NCBI RefSeq assembly: GCF_001424985.1
Contig: NZ_LMDA01000002.1
Span: 12,471 to 76,470 of the forward strand
DNA from: Rhizobium sp. Root1212
Lineage (GTDB): Bacteria; Pseudomonadota; Alphaproteobacteria; Rhizobiales; Rhizobiaceae
Length of the DNA stretch: 64,000 nt
Direction of reading: 5' to 3'
The position numbers and the translations under genes are program-made. Every line of letters begins with the position of its first letter. The stretch's first letter is position 1. The notes below the pieces were generated by a model. The model made no database searches. It worked only from the letters and a program-made list of their open reading frames with translations, and was not told the origin of the DNA. Shown here piece after piece: positions 9,314 through 18,019 of the stretch.

Positions 9314-9820
9314 ATGACTGTTGCTATATATGCTGATTATATCACCGAACTGAGAGCAGTATTTTCAGAGTTGGACCGACATCCAGAAGATTTCCAGACT
9401 TTCAGCGTCCATCTCGAATTGATCGCCGCGGGTGGGGTCGTCGTTTATGAAACCAAGAGGAGCAAAGGCGTTACCGATAGCCTCTACTATGGTCGTGCTG
9501 GCGAAGGACACCCACATCAACAGCTTTCAAAGGCGACTGCCTTCCAAGCAATCGATCGTTTTTTCGCCCTCGGCCAATTCCTGGCGCTGGCCCAGCTTGA
9601 TGAAAGCCAATCACCGGTAATTGATGCGAAGTATCCGCACTGCGCGGTGAACTTTTCCTACAGAAAGAAGGGACAGCCGAAGGCGCGTGCGATGATGATG
9701 GTTTTCGCAGGCTTCAACGATGATGCAGATGCCGCCGGCTTCCTGGCCGCACTGGAGGGACAATCTCACCTTGTGACCGTCCGTCCCTACCGAGCGTCCA
9801 AATTCCACGAATGGAAGTAG
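9314..9820 (+). CDS. Hypothetical protein, 168 residues
   Basis: A clear coding frame for a soluble protein with no signal peptide or membrane segment. It contains MTVAIYADYITELRAVFSEL near the start, a central SLYYGRAGEGHPHQQLSKA segment and a YRKKGQPKARAMMMVFAG strand. The alternating strand/helix pattern suggests a small alpha/beta protein. It follows the 80-codon frame with a 4-base gap. Accessory location and two-gene layout are compatible with an immunity-type or other orphan pair, but nothing in the sequence proves that. Confidence 0.6.
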   Translation: MTVAIYADYITELRAVFSELDRHPEDFQTFSVHLELIAAGGVVVYETKRSKGVTDSLYYGRAGEGHPHQQLSKATAFQAIDRFFALGQFLALAQLDESQSPVIDAKYPHCAVNFSYRKKGQPKARAMMMVFAGFNDDADAAGFLAALEGQSHLVTVRPYRASKFHEWK

Positions 9821-9829
9821 ACGTGGCTC

Positions 9830-9857
9830 GCCATCTCCTGTTTTCCAGGGAGATGGC
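9830..9857 (+). terminator. Hairpin after the 9314 gene
   Basis: Perfect 9-bp inverted repeat GCCATCTCC / GGAGATGGC with a 10-base loop, 9 bases after the stop codon. The trailing T-run is poor (TTCATGTT), so termination would be weak or factor-assisted. Confidence 0.5.
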
Positions 9858-9920
9858 TTCATGTTCCACGGAGCGCCGGTTATACTTGCGTCTGTGCTGC
9901 CCGAAAATCCGGAAACAAGC

Positions 9921-10154
9921 TTATTTGGCGGCTCTTTTCTTCGGCGCGGGCAATAGACCCTCCCGCTGCATCTGTTTACGGGCAAGCTTGCGCTGACGGC
10001 TGATTGCTTCCGCCTTCTCGCGCGCTTTTTTCACCGATGGTTTTTCAAACGCTTCGCGCATACGCATTTCGCGAAAAATGCCCTCGCGCTGAAGTTTCTT
10101 TTTCAAAACGCGAAGCGCTTGATCGACGTTGTTGTCTCGAACCAATACCTGCAT
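9921..10154 (-). CDS. rpsU: 30S ribosomal protein S21
   Basis: The 77-residue product starts [20 protein letters not shown], the diagnostic S21 opening, followed by the basic helical body ([20 protein letters not shown]) and a Lys/Ala-rich tail. The frame is open 21 codons further upstream, but family length fixes the start at 10154. S21 binds near the 3' end of 16S rRNA on the small subunit and influences initiation. Rhizobia often have more than one rpsU. Finding one on a repABC replicon suggests a second, possibly condition-specific copy. It is monocistronic, with neighbours unrelated to translation. Confidence 0.93.
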   Translation of the reverse strand: MQVLVRDNNVDQALRVLKKKLQREGIFREMRMREAFEKPSVKKAREKAEAISRQRKLARKQMQREGLLPAPKKRAAK

Positions 10155-10709
10155 ATAAGTGCCTTTGAACCTGGGGTACCGTTGGCGGCAAAATACAAGT
10201 TCCGGCTCCAAAGCCAAGTGGGAATATCAGGGCAGGGCCAGCGAAGTGGGAGAAGGACGTTCGCCAAGCTGCATTGTTCTTTGAAGCACACCAGCAGACG
10301 AGGCGATCCGCCAACCTGGCGCCCGTTGACAACGAAGCGTGGGAGCGCGGGTTTGCGAGGTTTGCGCCGGAATGGTGGTTGTGGTGACCTCGTGGTTTCG
10401 GCCGTGGCGGCTACGACCGCACAGCGTTCCGCAGGTCAGGGCACCCGACTCGATCATCGCCATGTTTGAGCACTCGGCGGAAGCCTGCGCTGGCAACTGC
10501 GACGCGTCGCCGAAGTTGAATCGCTTTGGGCGACCACACTGCCAGCAAGCGCGCTTCATGTTCCATAATTATTATTATCCAATTTTTAAAACACTGGGGG
10601 GCAAGGATGAAGTGCGTCCTGCTCGCGCTTCCAGGCCAGGGACGGGCGTGCCGATTGGGGGCCTGACTAGGTCATTCCCGCCACGCTGAAACAGGGTATG
10701 TTTCGGCGC
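10155..10709. other. rpsU upstream region, no supported gene
   Basis: About 550 bases. Open frames exist on both strands (for example 10227-10559 minus, 10339-10689 plus), but all have Arg/Ser/Cys-rich shadow composition and no family resemblance. The part next to 10154 must hold the rpsU promoter and leader. Confidence 0.5.
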
Positions 10710-10732
10710 AAAAAAGGGGGCGTCACGCCCCC
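10710..10732 (-). terminator. Rho-independent terminator of the ring-cleaving dioxygenase gene
   Basis: On the minus strand a perfect 7-bp stem GGGGGCG / CGCCCCC with a 3-base loop (plus-strand arms 10716-10722 and 10726-10732) is followed by six T residues. It lies 30 bases beyond the dioxygenase stop. Confidence 0.9.
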
Positions 10733-10761
10733 TTCTGTTTCGTTGCCCCCACGGCCCGCGT

Positions 10762-11694
10762 TTAATCGACAATCGGCGGCAGGATTTGTTCGATCCGGTC
10801 TCTCAGATAGGCGTGTTGCTGCGGCAGTTTCAGGGCTTCACCGAGATGGGCGGTATCCTCGTCGCGGTTGAAGCCGGGCTCGTTCGTCGCCACCTCGAAC
10901 AGCACGCCGCCGGGCGTGCGGAAATAGATGGCATAGAAGTAGTCGCGGTCGATGACCGGGGTCACATGATAGCCGGTATCCATCAGGGCCTTGCGCACCT
11001 CGGCCTGGGCCGCACGATTTTCCACCGCGAAGGCGACGTGGTGGACGGAGCCCGCCCCTTGATGGGCCACCGGTGCGCCGGGCAGCACTTCAAGATCGAC
11101 GATATCGGCGCCGTTGCCACCTTTGACCGCATAACGGGTCAGATCGCCGCGGCGGTCTATTTCCTCATAGCCCATGAACTTCAGAAGTTCGCCAGTGGCG
11201 CCGCCATCGCGCAACCGCATGGTGACGCCATGAAAACCGTGAACACCTTCATCAGCAGGAACCGCGCCGTCTGCAAACGGCAATCGCTTGTCGCCGTCGA
11301 TTTCGGCCAGTGCAAAACCGTCGCCATCGGGGCCGAGGAAGCGCAGGCGCTTCTCGCCAAAGGCGTTGTCTTCCGCAAGGCCGGTTACGCCTTTGCCGGC
11401 GAAACGCTCCTTCCAATAGCCGAGGGAGCCCTTCGGCACGGAGAACACGGTTTCTGCCACCTCCCCTGCCCCGCGATTGCCGCGGGCGATATGCGGGAAT
11501 GGAAAATAGGTCATGACCGTGCCGGCCGAGCCGGTCTCGTCACCGTAATAGAGGTGGTAGACATCCGGGGCATCGAAATTGACGGTTTTCTTGACCCGGC
11601 GCAGGCCGAGTATCTTGGTGAAGAAATCGTTGTTCTCCTGGGCATCCGCAGCCATGGAGGTAACGTGATGCAGGCCTTTGATCTGGGTAAGCAT
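10762..11694 (-). CDS. Ring-cleaving (VOC-fold) dioxygenase, hydroquinone dioxygenase-like
   Basis: The 310-residue protein has tandem vicinal-oxygen-chelate modules. Likely metal ligands are His in GLHHVTSM (~residue 9), His in VHHVAFAV (~225) and Glu in LFEVATNEPGF (~275), as in the PcpA/LinE/MhqO group that opens hydroquinones with Fe(II) and O2. The start is set at ATG 11694 (MLTQIKGLHHV) because GAGGACC lies just upstream and the family begins there. Expected product: a maleylacetate-type or hydroxymuconic-semialdehyde compound, which the nearby maleylacetate reductase could use. It is divergent from an AraC gene. The MhqO-type detoxification role known from Bacillus is an alternative. 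Confidence 0.85.
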   Translation of the reverse strand: MLTQIKGLHHVTSMAADAQENNDFFTKILGLRRVKKTVNFDAPDVYHLYYGDETGSAGTVMTYFPFPHIARGNRGAGEVAETVFSVPKGSLGYWKERFAGKGVTGLAEDNAFGEKRLRFLGPDGDGFALAEIDGDKRLPFADGAVPADEGVHGFHGVTMRLRDGGATGELLKFMGYEEIDRRGDLTRYAVKGGNGADIVDLEVLPGAPVAHQGAGSVHHVAFAVENRAAQAEVRKALMDTGYHVTPVIDRDYFYAIYFRTPGGVLFEVATNEPGFNRDEDTAHLGEALKLPQQHAYLRDRIEQILPPIVD

Positions 11695-11841
11695 GATATG
11701 GTCCTCACTCTCGGGGTGTTGCCGTTGAGCAAGAGATAAGCCAGATGGACATCTGCATGAATTGGCATAATAATGCATTTATAATTGACGATCTTGCAAT
11801 AATATGAGTGTTACCGACTGGCTGCAAGACGCTGCGGTCGG

Positions 11842-12813
11842 GTGCCGTTGCATGCGGCTGCGGGCTGGACTAAGGTCGTGCGATATCCGCTTTCCCTTCG
11901 TGTGCGCCGGTCCGCCGGAGCGATTGAGAGTTCGCCGTTGACGTTTTCCGAAAAAGAACCGGGCTGCGTGGGGCTCCACTTCGGAACGCCCGAAGCACCA
12001 TGCCTTACGACCATACCGATCCGGTCCGCTTCGTTCTCCGTTACCAGTATCCGCAGAGGTCTGGCCGAGGGCGAAGACAACGACGTGCGTCTTCCCCCTG
12101 CCGATGCCTATTTCCTAATGCTCTATCTGGAGGATGCCGACCATGCCGACATCCGGGCGGATGGGACGTGCACGCCGGTCCGCCGCTATCGGCGCGACAC
12201 GATGTGCCTGGTCGATCTGGAGGAAGGGGCGGCCATTCGCCTGCATGGCCCGCTGACGTCGCTCGCCTTCGTATTGCCTAAGGCACTCTTCGAGGAAGCC
12301 GCGTCGCTGCCGCCCGGCGTCAAGCCGAACCGTCTCGTCTGCCGGCGGGGAAAGCCGGACGATGTGCTTGCCAATCTGGGCACGGCCCTTCTCGCGCTGC
12401 TGGGCGGTGGTGGGGCTTCTTCGCCACCCGCGCTTCTGCGGCATATCGCGGTCGCCATCTGCGCTCATCTCCTGCATCAATACGGCAAGACGCCGGAGGA
12501 TGCGTCCGGCGACGTCTTGTCCATGCCGGAGACGGCGGCGAAGGATGAGGACGGCGGAACATCGCTGGCCCGGATCGCCGCCGCCATCGGTCTTGCCGAT
12601 GCGCCGTTTCTTAACGGACGCAAGACGCTGTCCGATGCCCGGCGAATGCAGACCCGCGTCGAATGGGCCATGGAAGCGCTGGCAGCACACGACCTGTCGC
12701 TGGAAGCCGTTGCCCGTCGAAGCGGCTTCGACGACCTCGACCATTTCGACAAGGCCTTCATGGCGGAAACGGGCATGACGCGGGCGGACTGGTGCCGCCG
12801 TCGCCTGAACTGA
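11842..12813 (+). CDS. AraC-family regulator, diverged DNA-binding domain
   Basis: The 323-codon frame opens at GTG 11842; the true start is uncertain because no good ribosome-binding site is visible. The N-terminal half is an AraC-type sensor fold (RSASFSVTSIRRGL, ADAYFLMLYLEDADH). Only the second helix-turn-helix is readable at the C-terminus (AHDLSLEAVARRSGFDDL, FDKAFMAETGMTRADWCRR). The region that should hold the first HTH is poorly conserved. It is divergent from the ring-cleaving dioxygenase, the obvious candidate target. It is the first of three consecutive AraC genes. Confidence 0.75.
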   Translation: MPLHAAAGWTKVVRYPLSLRVRRSAGAIESSPLTFSEKEPGCVGLHFGTPEAPCLTTIPIRSASFSVTSIRRGLAEGEDNDVRLPPADAYFLMLYLEDADHADIRADGTCTPVRRYRRDTMCLVDLEEGAAIRLHGPLTSLAFVLPKALFEEAASLPPGVKPNRLVCRRGKPDDVLANLGTALLALLGGGGASSPPALLRHIAVAICAHLLHQYGKTPEDASGDVLSMPETAAKDEDGGTSLARIAAAIGLADAPFLNGRKTLSDARRMQTRVEWAMEALAAHDLSLEAVARRSGFDDLDHFDKAFMAETGMTRADWCRRRLN

Positions 12814-12857
12814 CGGCAAACGCCTAAGGTGTGGGAAATTCCAATCGGGAGAACGGG

Positions 12858-13736
12858 GTGAACGACAAGCCGGTTGGAGATTCGATCGAAATGGCGGCGC
12901 CCGTGCAGCGATCGATCCTGCATGTCTCGCCGCTCATCATCACGCGTCTCAGCTCCGACCGCGACGAACTCACCGTCAGCCCGCCGAATGCGCGCGAGGA
13001 AGCCTTCCATATCATCAGCCAGCTACGTGATTTCCGTCTGCACAAGCTTTGGCGTGAAGATGCGCTGGTTTTCGAAGGCGGGCATCCCAAGGGTGCGCTG
13101 GCGATCACGGATCTGCGCGATGAATGGCGCTGTCATCATCTGTCGCCCTTCGACAATGTGCGTGTCCAGATTCCCTTCTGGCATGTGCGCGCCTTTGCCG
13201 CCGAGATCGGCCGGCCGGAATTGTCGGGCTTCAAATGCTCGCCCGGTACGGTCGATCCCGTCGTGCTCGGGCTTGCACAGGCGCTGTTGCCATCGCTGGA
13301 GCAACCGCGCGAGGCAAGTCGCCTGTTTCTCGATCAGCTGGGCCTCGCTATCCTCACCCACCTGACGCAAACTTATGGCGGCGTCTATTTCCCGACCGAG
13401 CGCAAGGGCACGCTTGCCCCCTGGCAGGAAAAGCGGGCGCTGGAATTCCTCGTCGCCCGGCTTGATGGCGGCTTTTCCATTGCTGAGCTTGCGGAACATT
13501 GCGAGTTGTCGCGCAGCTATTTCATCCGCGCCTTCAAGGCGAGTTTCGGCCGCACGCCGGCTCGCTGGCTCACCGAATATCGCGTGGGGCGCGCCAAGGA
13601 CCTGCTTCGCACCGATCTGCCGATCGCCGAAATCGCCATCAGCTGCGGCTTTGCCGACCAGAGCCATATGACCAAGATTTTCTCCGCCTTGACCGGCGAA
13701 ACGCCCGCGCGCTTCCGTCGCGACAGCCGGGCTTGA
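12858..13736 (+). CDS. AraC-family transcriptional regulator
   Basis: The 292-residue protein has an N-terminal sensor region and a full C-terminal double HTH (FSIAELAEHCELSRSYFIRA, then LPIAEIAISCGFADQSHMTK) ending in the usual G-x-TPxRFRR. GTG 12858 is chosen because GGGAG sits 8 bases upstream; an alternative GTG at 12831 has none. It is the second of three AraC genes in a row, 45 bases after the first. No metabolic gene follows directly in the same operon, so targets are inferred to be the flanking aromatic genes. Confidence 0.88.
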   Translation: MNDKPVGDSIEMAAPVQRSILHVSPLIITRLSSDRDELTVSPPNAREEAFHIISQLRDFRLHKLWREDALVFEGGHPKGALAITDLRDEWRCHHLSPFDNVRVQIPFWHVRAFAAEIGRPELSGFKCSPGTVDPVVLGLAQALLPSLEQPREASRLFLDQLGLAILTHLTQTYGGVYFPTERKGTLAPWQEKRALEFLVARLDGGFSIAELAEHCELSRSYFIRAFKASFGRTPARWLTEYRVGRAKDLLRTDLPIAEIAISCGFADQSHMTKIFSALTGETPARFRRDSRA

Positions 13737-13815
13737 AATTTTTGGGTTGCCGCCAACCGGCAGCCATGGCTAAACTACCCGGACAGAAAGAGTTTTGAAG
13801 AGAGAGGACGAGAGC

Positions 13816-14733
13816 ATGGACAATGCCTCTGCGAGCGTTGCTGTCTCTTCGCCAATGGATACGCTCGGCTGCCGCCTCTCGACGCTTGACGAAGACAGGC
13901 GCATTCATGCCGCCGGCCTGACCTTTCACCGTAAAAAAGCGGAGACTGCCCCGCGCGATCCCGTGGCGACGCCGGCGACCAGCCGCGGCTATCTGCTTGG
14001 CCTTTCCTTTGCCGGCGGCCATCGGCGGCGGATTTTCCATCCCCACCACGCCACGACCCATGATTTCGCGGAAAACACCGTCTACCTGCGCAGCTTTCAG
14101 GACAACTACCGGGCCGAGCTTTCCGGCTCGTTCGATTTCGCGCTGCTTGAGATCGGGCCTGCAGCGATCGACCGCATGGCTGATGGTGCAGACCTGGAAG
14201 GCGTCAACGAATTGCGCTTCGCCTGTGGTGAGCCCGATCCGGTGCTGGCGGGATTGATGGGCGCGCTGTTTTCCCCGGCCAGCGACCGGCTGGAACACAG
14301 TGTTTTGTTCATCGACCAGCTTTCCATGGCGATCGGTATGCATGTCGTCCATCGCTACGGCAATGCGCAGCGCCAGATTGTTGCGCCCCGCCTCACCGGC
14401 CGGCGCCTCTCGCCGCGCGGTCTTGCCAAGGTGCAGGAGATGATCCGCAGCCGGCTCGGCGGCGATCTTTCGCTCGAAGAGCTGGCACGCGCCTGCAATC
14501 TTTCCGAAAGCACGTTCCTGCGCGCCTTCCGCGAGACCGTCGGCAAGACGCCGCACCAGTTCCTGATGGCCGAGCGGGTGGAAAAGGCGCGTGATCTTCT
14601 GGCTTTCTCAGGCCTGCCGATCAGCGAGATCGCGGCCATCTGCGGTTTTGCCGACCAGAGCCACTTCACCCGCGTCTTTTCTCGGCTCGTCGGCGCGGCG
14701 CCCGGCGTCTGGCGGCGCAGCCGGCGGTCGTGA
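13816..14733 (+). CDS. AraC-family transcriptional regulator
   Basis: A 305-residue regulator with C-terminal double HTH (LSLEELARACNLSESTFLRA, LPISEIAAICGFADQSHFTR). It resembles its upstream neighbour in both halves and probably arose by tandem duplication. ATG 13816 is preceded by a purine-rich GAGAGAGGACGAGAG ribosome-binding site. It lies 85 bases before the maleylacetate reductase gene on the same strand, which makes it a candidate activator of that gene. Confidence 0.88.
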   Translation: MDNASASVAVSSPMDTLGCRLSTLDEDRRIHAAGLTFHRKKAETAPRDPVATPATSRGYLLGLSFAGGHRRRIFHPHHATTHDFAENTVYLRSFQDNYRAELSGSFDFALLEIGPAAIDRMADGADLEGVNELRFACGEPDPVLAGLMGALFSPASDRLEHSVLFIDQLSMAIGMHVVHRYGNAQRQIVAPRLTGRRLSPRGLAKVQEMIRSRLGGDLSLEELARACNLSESTFLRAFRETVGKTPHQFLMAERVEKARDLLAFSGLPISEIAAICGFADQSHFTRVFSRLVGAAPGVWRRSRRS

Positions 14734-14818
14734 ACGCGCTTCCTGCCGGACGTGCGGGTGAAGGAGGGCTGGAACTGGTGACACTGCTGGCTGCCCCGAC
14801 GAGCGCGAGAGCAAGCGC

Positions 14819-15880
14819 GTGATCCGCGGCTTCACCTACAGCGCGAGCCCGGCGCATATCGATTTCGGTTCCGGCAAGGCTGCCACTGTCGGCGAATGGG
14901 TCGAACGCATTGGCTGCCATCGTGCCCTCATCCTCTCGACGCCGCGCCCGCAAGTCGAGGTCGAGCGACTGAGGAACGTCCTCGGCGATCGCGCGGCCGG
15001 TGTCTTTGCCGGTGCGGTGATGCACACGCCCGTCGAGGTGACGGAGCGGGCGATGGAAATGGTGCGCCAGACGGGAGCCGATTGCGTCGTCGCCTTTGGT
15101 GGCGGCTCGACGACTGGGCTTGGCAAGGCGATCGCCTATCGTGCCGACCTGCCGCAGATCGTCATCCCCACCACCTATGCGGGCTCGGAGGTAACGCCGA
15201 TCCTCGGCCAGACACAAGAGGGTCGCAAGACGACAGTGCGGAGCCCGCGCATCCTGCCGGAAGTGGTGATCTATGATCCCTTGCTGACGCTCGGCCTCCC
15301 CACCGGCATCAGCGTCACCAGCGGCCTCAACGCCATGGCCCATGCAGTGGAGGCGCTTTATGCGGAGGATCGCAATCCCGTCTCATCGCTGATGGCGGTT
15401 GAGGGGTTGCGCGCTTTCGTCAGAAGCCTGCACGTCATCATCGAGCGGCCGAACGACGAGGCGGCGCGGGCGGATGCTCTCTATGGCGCCTGGCTCTGCG
15501 GCACGGTGCTCGGTACAGTCGGCATGGCGCTGCACCATAAGATCTGCCACACGCTCGGCGGCAGTTTTGACATGCCGCATGCCGAGACCCATGCGATCAT
15601 GCTGCCGCACACGGCGGCCTTCAATGCCGTCGCCGTGCCGGAGCTGCTGGCTCCTGTCGCGGAGCTTTTCGGCGGATCGGTCGGCGGCGGGCTTTGGGAT
15701 TTTGCGAAAGCGGCCGGCGCGCCGCTGGCGCTGAGGGAGATTGGTCTTTCCGAAGCCGATCTTGACCGCGCCGCGACGATCGCTACGCAGGCCCCCTACC
15801 CCAATCCGCGGCCGATCGACCAAGCATCCGTGCGGGCGCTGCTGCAGGAGGCCTGGGAGGGAAGACGGCCGATGGGCTGA
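14819..15880 (+). CDS. Maleylacetate reductase (iron-containing alcohol dehydrogenase family)
   Basis: The 353-residue protein has the family's NAD(P)-binding VVAFGGGSTTGLGKA motif (~residue 90) and a characteristic PTTYAGSEVTPILG segment (~117). A His-rich metal/active-site region follows (MAHAVEAL, ALHHKICHTLGG with PHAETHAIMLPH, residues ~165-260). This family reduces maleylacetate to 3-oxoadipate with NAD(P)H. It links the ring-cleavage gene at 10.7 kb to the CoA-transferase pair at 19.2-20.7 kb. The start is GTG 14819 with a weak upstream site; no better in-frame start is apparent. Confidence 0.9.
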   Translation: MIRGFTYSASPAHIDFGSGKAATVGEWVERIGCHRALILSTPRPQVEVERLRNVLGDRAAGVFAGAVMHTPVEVTERAMEMVRQTGADCVVAFGGGSTTGLGKAIAYRADLPQIVIPTTYAGSEVTPILGQTQEGRKTTVRSPRILPEVVIYDPLLTLGLPTGISVTSGLNAMAHAVEALYAEDRNPVSSLMAVEGLRAFVRSLHVIIERPNDEAARADALYGAWLCGTVLGTVGMALHHKICHTLGGSFDMPHAETHAIMLPHTAAFNAVAVPELLAPVAELFGGSVGGGLWDFAKAAGAPLALREIGLSEADLDRAATIATQAPYPNPRPIDQASVRALLQEAWEGRRPMG

Positions 15881-15888
15881 GGTCTGAA

Positions 15889-15989
15889 GCATGTCGCGCA
15901 AACGTGTGCGGCGGTTTTACGATAACGACATGCGAAAAAACAGGAAGCTGAAGCGCAAGGAGCGAACCTGAGAGATCGCGATGCGCTTC
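15889..15989. repeat. Rhizobial palindromic intergenic element (two stems)
   Basis: Two inverted repeats in tandem: GCATGTCG (15889-15896) with CGACATGC (15926-15933), and GAAGCGCA (15950-15957) with TGCGCTTC (15982-15989). The sequence and layout match the mosaic palindromic elements common between genes in Rhizobiaceae (RIME-like). It lies between convergent genes and may also act as a transcription barrier. Confidence 0.7.
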
Positions 15990-16036
15990 GAGTTTCTGCT
16001 TGCGAAGATGGGAGCCGCGCCGGCCCCTGCCCCGTG

Positions 16037-16936
16037 CTAGTCGAGGGCCGACATCATCGCCGGCACATGCTGCTCGAAATATTTCGAGAAGGCGTCGATG
16101 CGCGGCGGCAAGGCCTGATAGGGCGGATAATAAAGGGTCAGCCACAGGTCCGGCGGCGACCAGCGCGGCAGCACACGCACCAGCCGGCCAGTGCGCAGAT
16201 GCTCGGCGATATGGAAATGTGGCAGCAGCGCCACCCCTGCCCCCGCCGCTGCCATGTCTGCAAGCACGTCGCCATTGTTGGCGCTGAACGCTTGGCCAGC
16301 AGAAATCTCGATCCCGGCGCTGCCATCCGACAGCGACCAGATTTCGCGCCGGCTTTCGCCGTTATAGGCAAGGCAGTGCTCGGGCTTCAGTTCTCCCGGA
16401 TGATCCATGGCCGTAAACTGGCTTCCGGGCGCTGCGACCAGCACGCGATGCACCACACAGACCTTGCGCCAGATGGTGAACTTGTCGGAGGGCGTCGAGG
16501 AAATGCGCACCGTGAGGTCGAAATCCTGTTCGAGAATGTTGACGAAACCATCCGCCAGCGAAATCTCGAAACTGATCTTCGGGTAGAGCCTGCGAAAACC
16601 TGTCAGCACCGGCGGCAGCACGGATTTACCGAACCAGGTCGGCGCGCTGATGCGAAGACGGCCCTGATCCGTTTTATTGGCATCCATCACGCCCTTGCGT
16701 GCCGATTCCAGCGTTTCGATCGCCGGCTGGATCTGGGCGGCGAAGATCGCCCCTTCCGTGGTCAGCGATACCTGCCGCGTCGTGCGCACGAAAAGCTGAA
16801 TGCCGAGTTCTTCCTCCAGCGCGGCAATTGCTCGCGTAATCGCGGCAGGCGCCATGTTCAGTTCCCGTGCCACCTGGGCGAAGTTGCGCTTCTCGGCAGC
16901 GAGCAGGAAGATGCGAAGCGCCTTGTAGTCGTTCAT
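16037..16936 (-). CDS. LysR-family transcriptional regulator
   Basis: The 299-residue protein begins with a LysR HTH (MNDYKALRIFLLAAEKRNFA, ELNMAPAAITRAIAALEEELG, LFVRTTR, LTTEGAIF) followed by the periplasmic-binding-like effector domain. It belongs to the CrgA/DmlR-like subgroup by its LRISAPTWFGKSVLPP segment. It is transcribed away from the alpha/beta hydrolase at 17186. The shared intergenic region contains two TATCGCGATA palindromes, which I attribute to the MarR regulator instead, because LysR sites are usually T-N11-A. Confidence 0.9.
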   Translation of the reverse strand: MNDYKALRIFLLAAEKRNFAQVARELNMAPAAITRAIAALEEELGIQLFVRTTRQVSLTTEGAIFAAQIQPAIETLESARKGVMDANKTDQGRLRISAPTWFGKSVLPPVLTGFRRLYPKISFEISLADGFVNILEQDFDLTVRISSTPSDKFTIWRKVCVVHRVLVAAPGSQFTAMDHPGELKPEHCLAYNGESRREIWSLSDGSAGIEISAGQAFSANNGDVLADMAAAGAGVALLPHFHIAEHLRTGRLVRVLPRWSPPDLWLTLYYPPYQALPPRIDAFSKYFEQHVPAMMSALD

Positions 16937-17079
16937 TCTATTGTTTCTTAAATGGAAATCGATACGCCATTATTATTGCAGATTATCGCTGCAATCAATC
17001 CTATTGGAAGGTTTTGGTAGCAGCTTGATGGGCGCTGATCGACCGGTTTGCCGTCTCGGTCCAGTTCATATCGTTTTCA

Positions 17080-17166
17080 CAAAAATAGATATCGCGATAA
17101 AATATATGGACAGGCAAACGGAGCAGTGGTAGCCTTTTATTATCGCGATAATAGTTATCGCAATTT
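17080..17166. promoter_or_regulatory. TATCGCGATA operator pair upstream of the alpha/beta hydrolase
   Basis: Perfect 10-bp palindromes TATCGCGATA at 17090-17099 and 17141-17150 plus a half site TATCGC at 17156-17161. The first sits in the context TCACAAAAATAGATATCGCG, almost identical to the sequence in front of the MarR gene (22657-22678). The second site lies 35 bases before the hydrolase ATG, suiting repression. Confidence 0.8.
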
Positions 17167-17185
17167 ATAAAAAGGAGACCCTGTC

Positions 17186-17950
17186 ATGGCCATGCTCAGC
17201 ACGCTGCTTGCTTCTGCCGCCTCCCTGTTCGTCGCCGCTGCCGTCGTTCCCGTAGCCCATGCCGAAACCGCCAAGTCCATCGTCCTCGTCCACGGCGGCT
17301 TCGTCGACGGTTCTGGCTGGCAGGGCGTCTACAACATCCTGAAGAAGGATGGCTATAAGGTTACCATTGTCCAGAACCCCACTGTGTCGCTGGCCGATGA
17401 CGTCGCTGTTACCAAGCGCGCCATTGCCGCCTCCGAAGGCGATGTCATTCTCGTCGGCCACTCCTATGGCGGTGTCGTGGTGACCGAAGCCGGCACCGAT
17501 CCCAAGGTCAAGGGGCTCGTCTACATCACCGCCTTTGCCCCGGATGCGGGTGAATCCGTTGCCAAGCTGATCGCCAACCCGCCGAAGGGTGCTGCCGTCC
17601 CGCCGATCCTGCCGCCGCAGGATGGTTTCCTCTTCCTTGACAAGGCCAGGTTTGCTGAAGCCTTTGCCGCCGATGTCGAGCCGAATCTCGCCGGCTTCAT
17701 GGCCGACTCCCAGGTTCCATGGGGTGTGAATGCGCTGAGCGGCGAAGTTACCGATCCGGCCTGGAAGCACAAGCCGAGCTGGTATCTCGTCGCCACGGAA
17801 GACCGCATGATCCCGGTCGACGCCCAGCGCCTGATGGCCAAGCGCGCTGGTGCGACCACCGTCGATCAGGCCGGCTCCCATGCAGTCTATGTCTCGCAGC
17901 CGCAGGCCGTGGCGAAGCTCATCGAGAACGCGGCAAACGCCACCAAGTAA
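17186..17950 (+). CDS. Exported alpha/beta hydrolase
   Basis: The 254-residue product has a signal peptide (MAMLSTLLASAASLFVAAAV, AHA cleavage near residue 26), the oxyanion segment VLVHGGFVDGSGW, the nucleophile elbow GHSYGG (Ser ~95), and a late Asp/His (EDRMIPVD, GSHAVYVSQP). It is of the salicylate esterase/hydroxynitrile lyase-like group whose substrates vary. AAAGGAG precedes the ATG. The paired palindromes upstream match those before the MarR operon, so it is probably derepressed together with the enol-lactonase and CoA-transferase genes. The substrate is unknown; a periplasmic aromatic ester is a reasonable guess. Confidence 0.85.
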   Translation: MAMLSTLLASAASLFVAAAVVPVAHAETAKSIVLVHGGFVDGSGWQGVYNILKKDGYKVTIVQNPTVSLADDVAVTKRAIAASEGDVILVGHSYGGVVVTEAGTDPKVKGLVYITAFAPDAGESVAKLIANPPKGAAVPPILPPQDGFLFLDKARFAEAFAADVEPNLAGFMADSQVPWGVNALSGEVTDPAWKHKPSWYLVATEDRMIPVDAQRLMAKRAGATTVDQAGSHAVYVSQPQAVAKLIENAANATK

Positions 17951-17976
17951 CGGGCGGCGTCCGTCAGGCGAGCGAA

Positions 17977-18005
17977 AGCCCCCGGTGTCATAACAGCCGG
18001 GGGCT
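17977..18005. terminator. Bidirectional hairpin between convergent genes
   Basis: Perfect 9-bp inverted repeat AGCCCCCGG / CCGGGGGCT (17977-17985, 17997-18005) with an 11-base loop, between the hydrolase (+) and the DUF1275 gene (-). T-runs are short on both sides. Confidence 0.65.
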
Positions 18006-18019
18006 CTGCACGTGAATGT

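Noticed and set aside
10227-10689. Open frames between rpsU and the dioxygenase terminator
   Set aside because: Composition typical of noncoding high-GC DNA; no motif, no ribosome-binding site.
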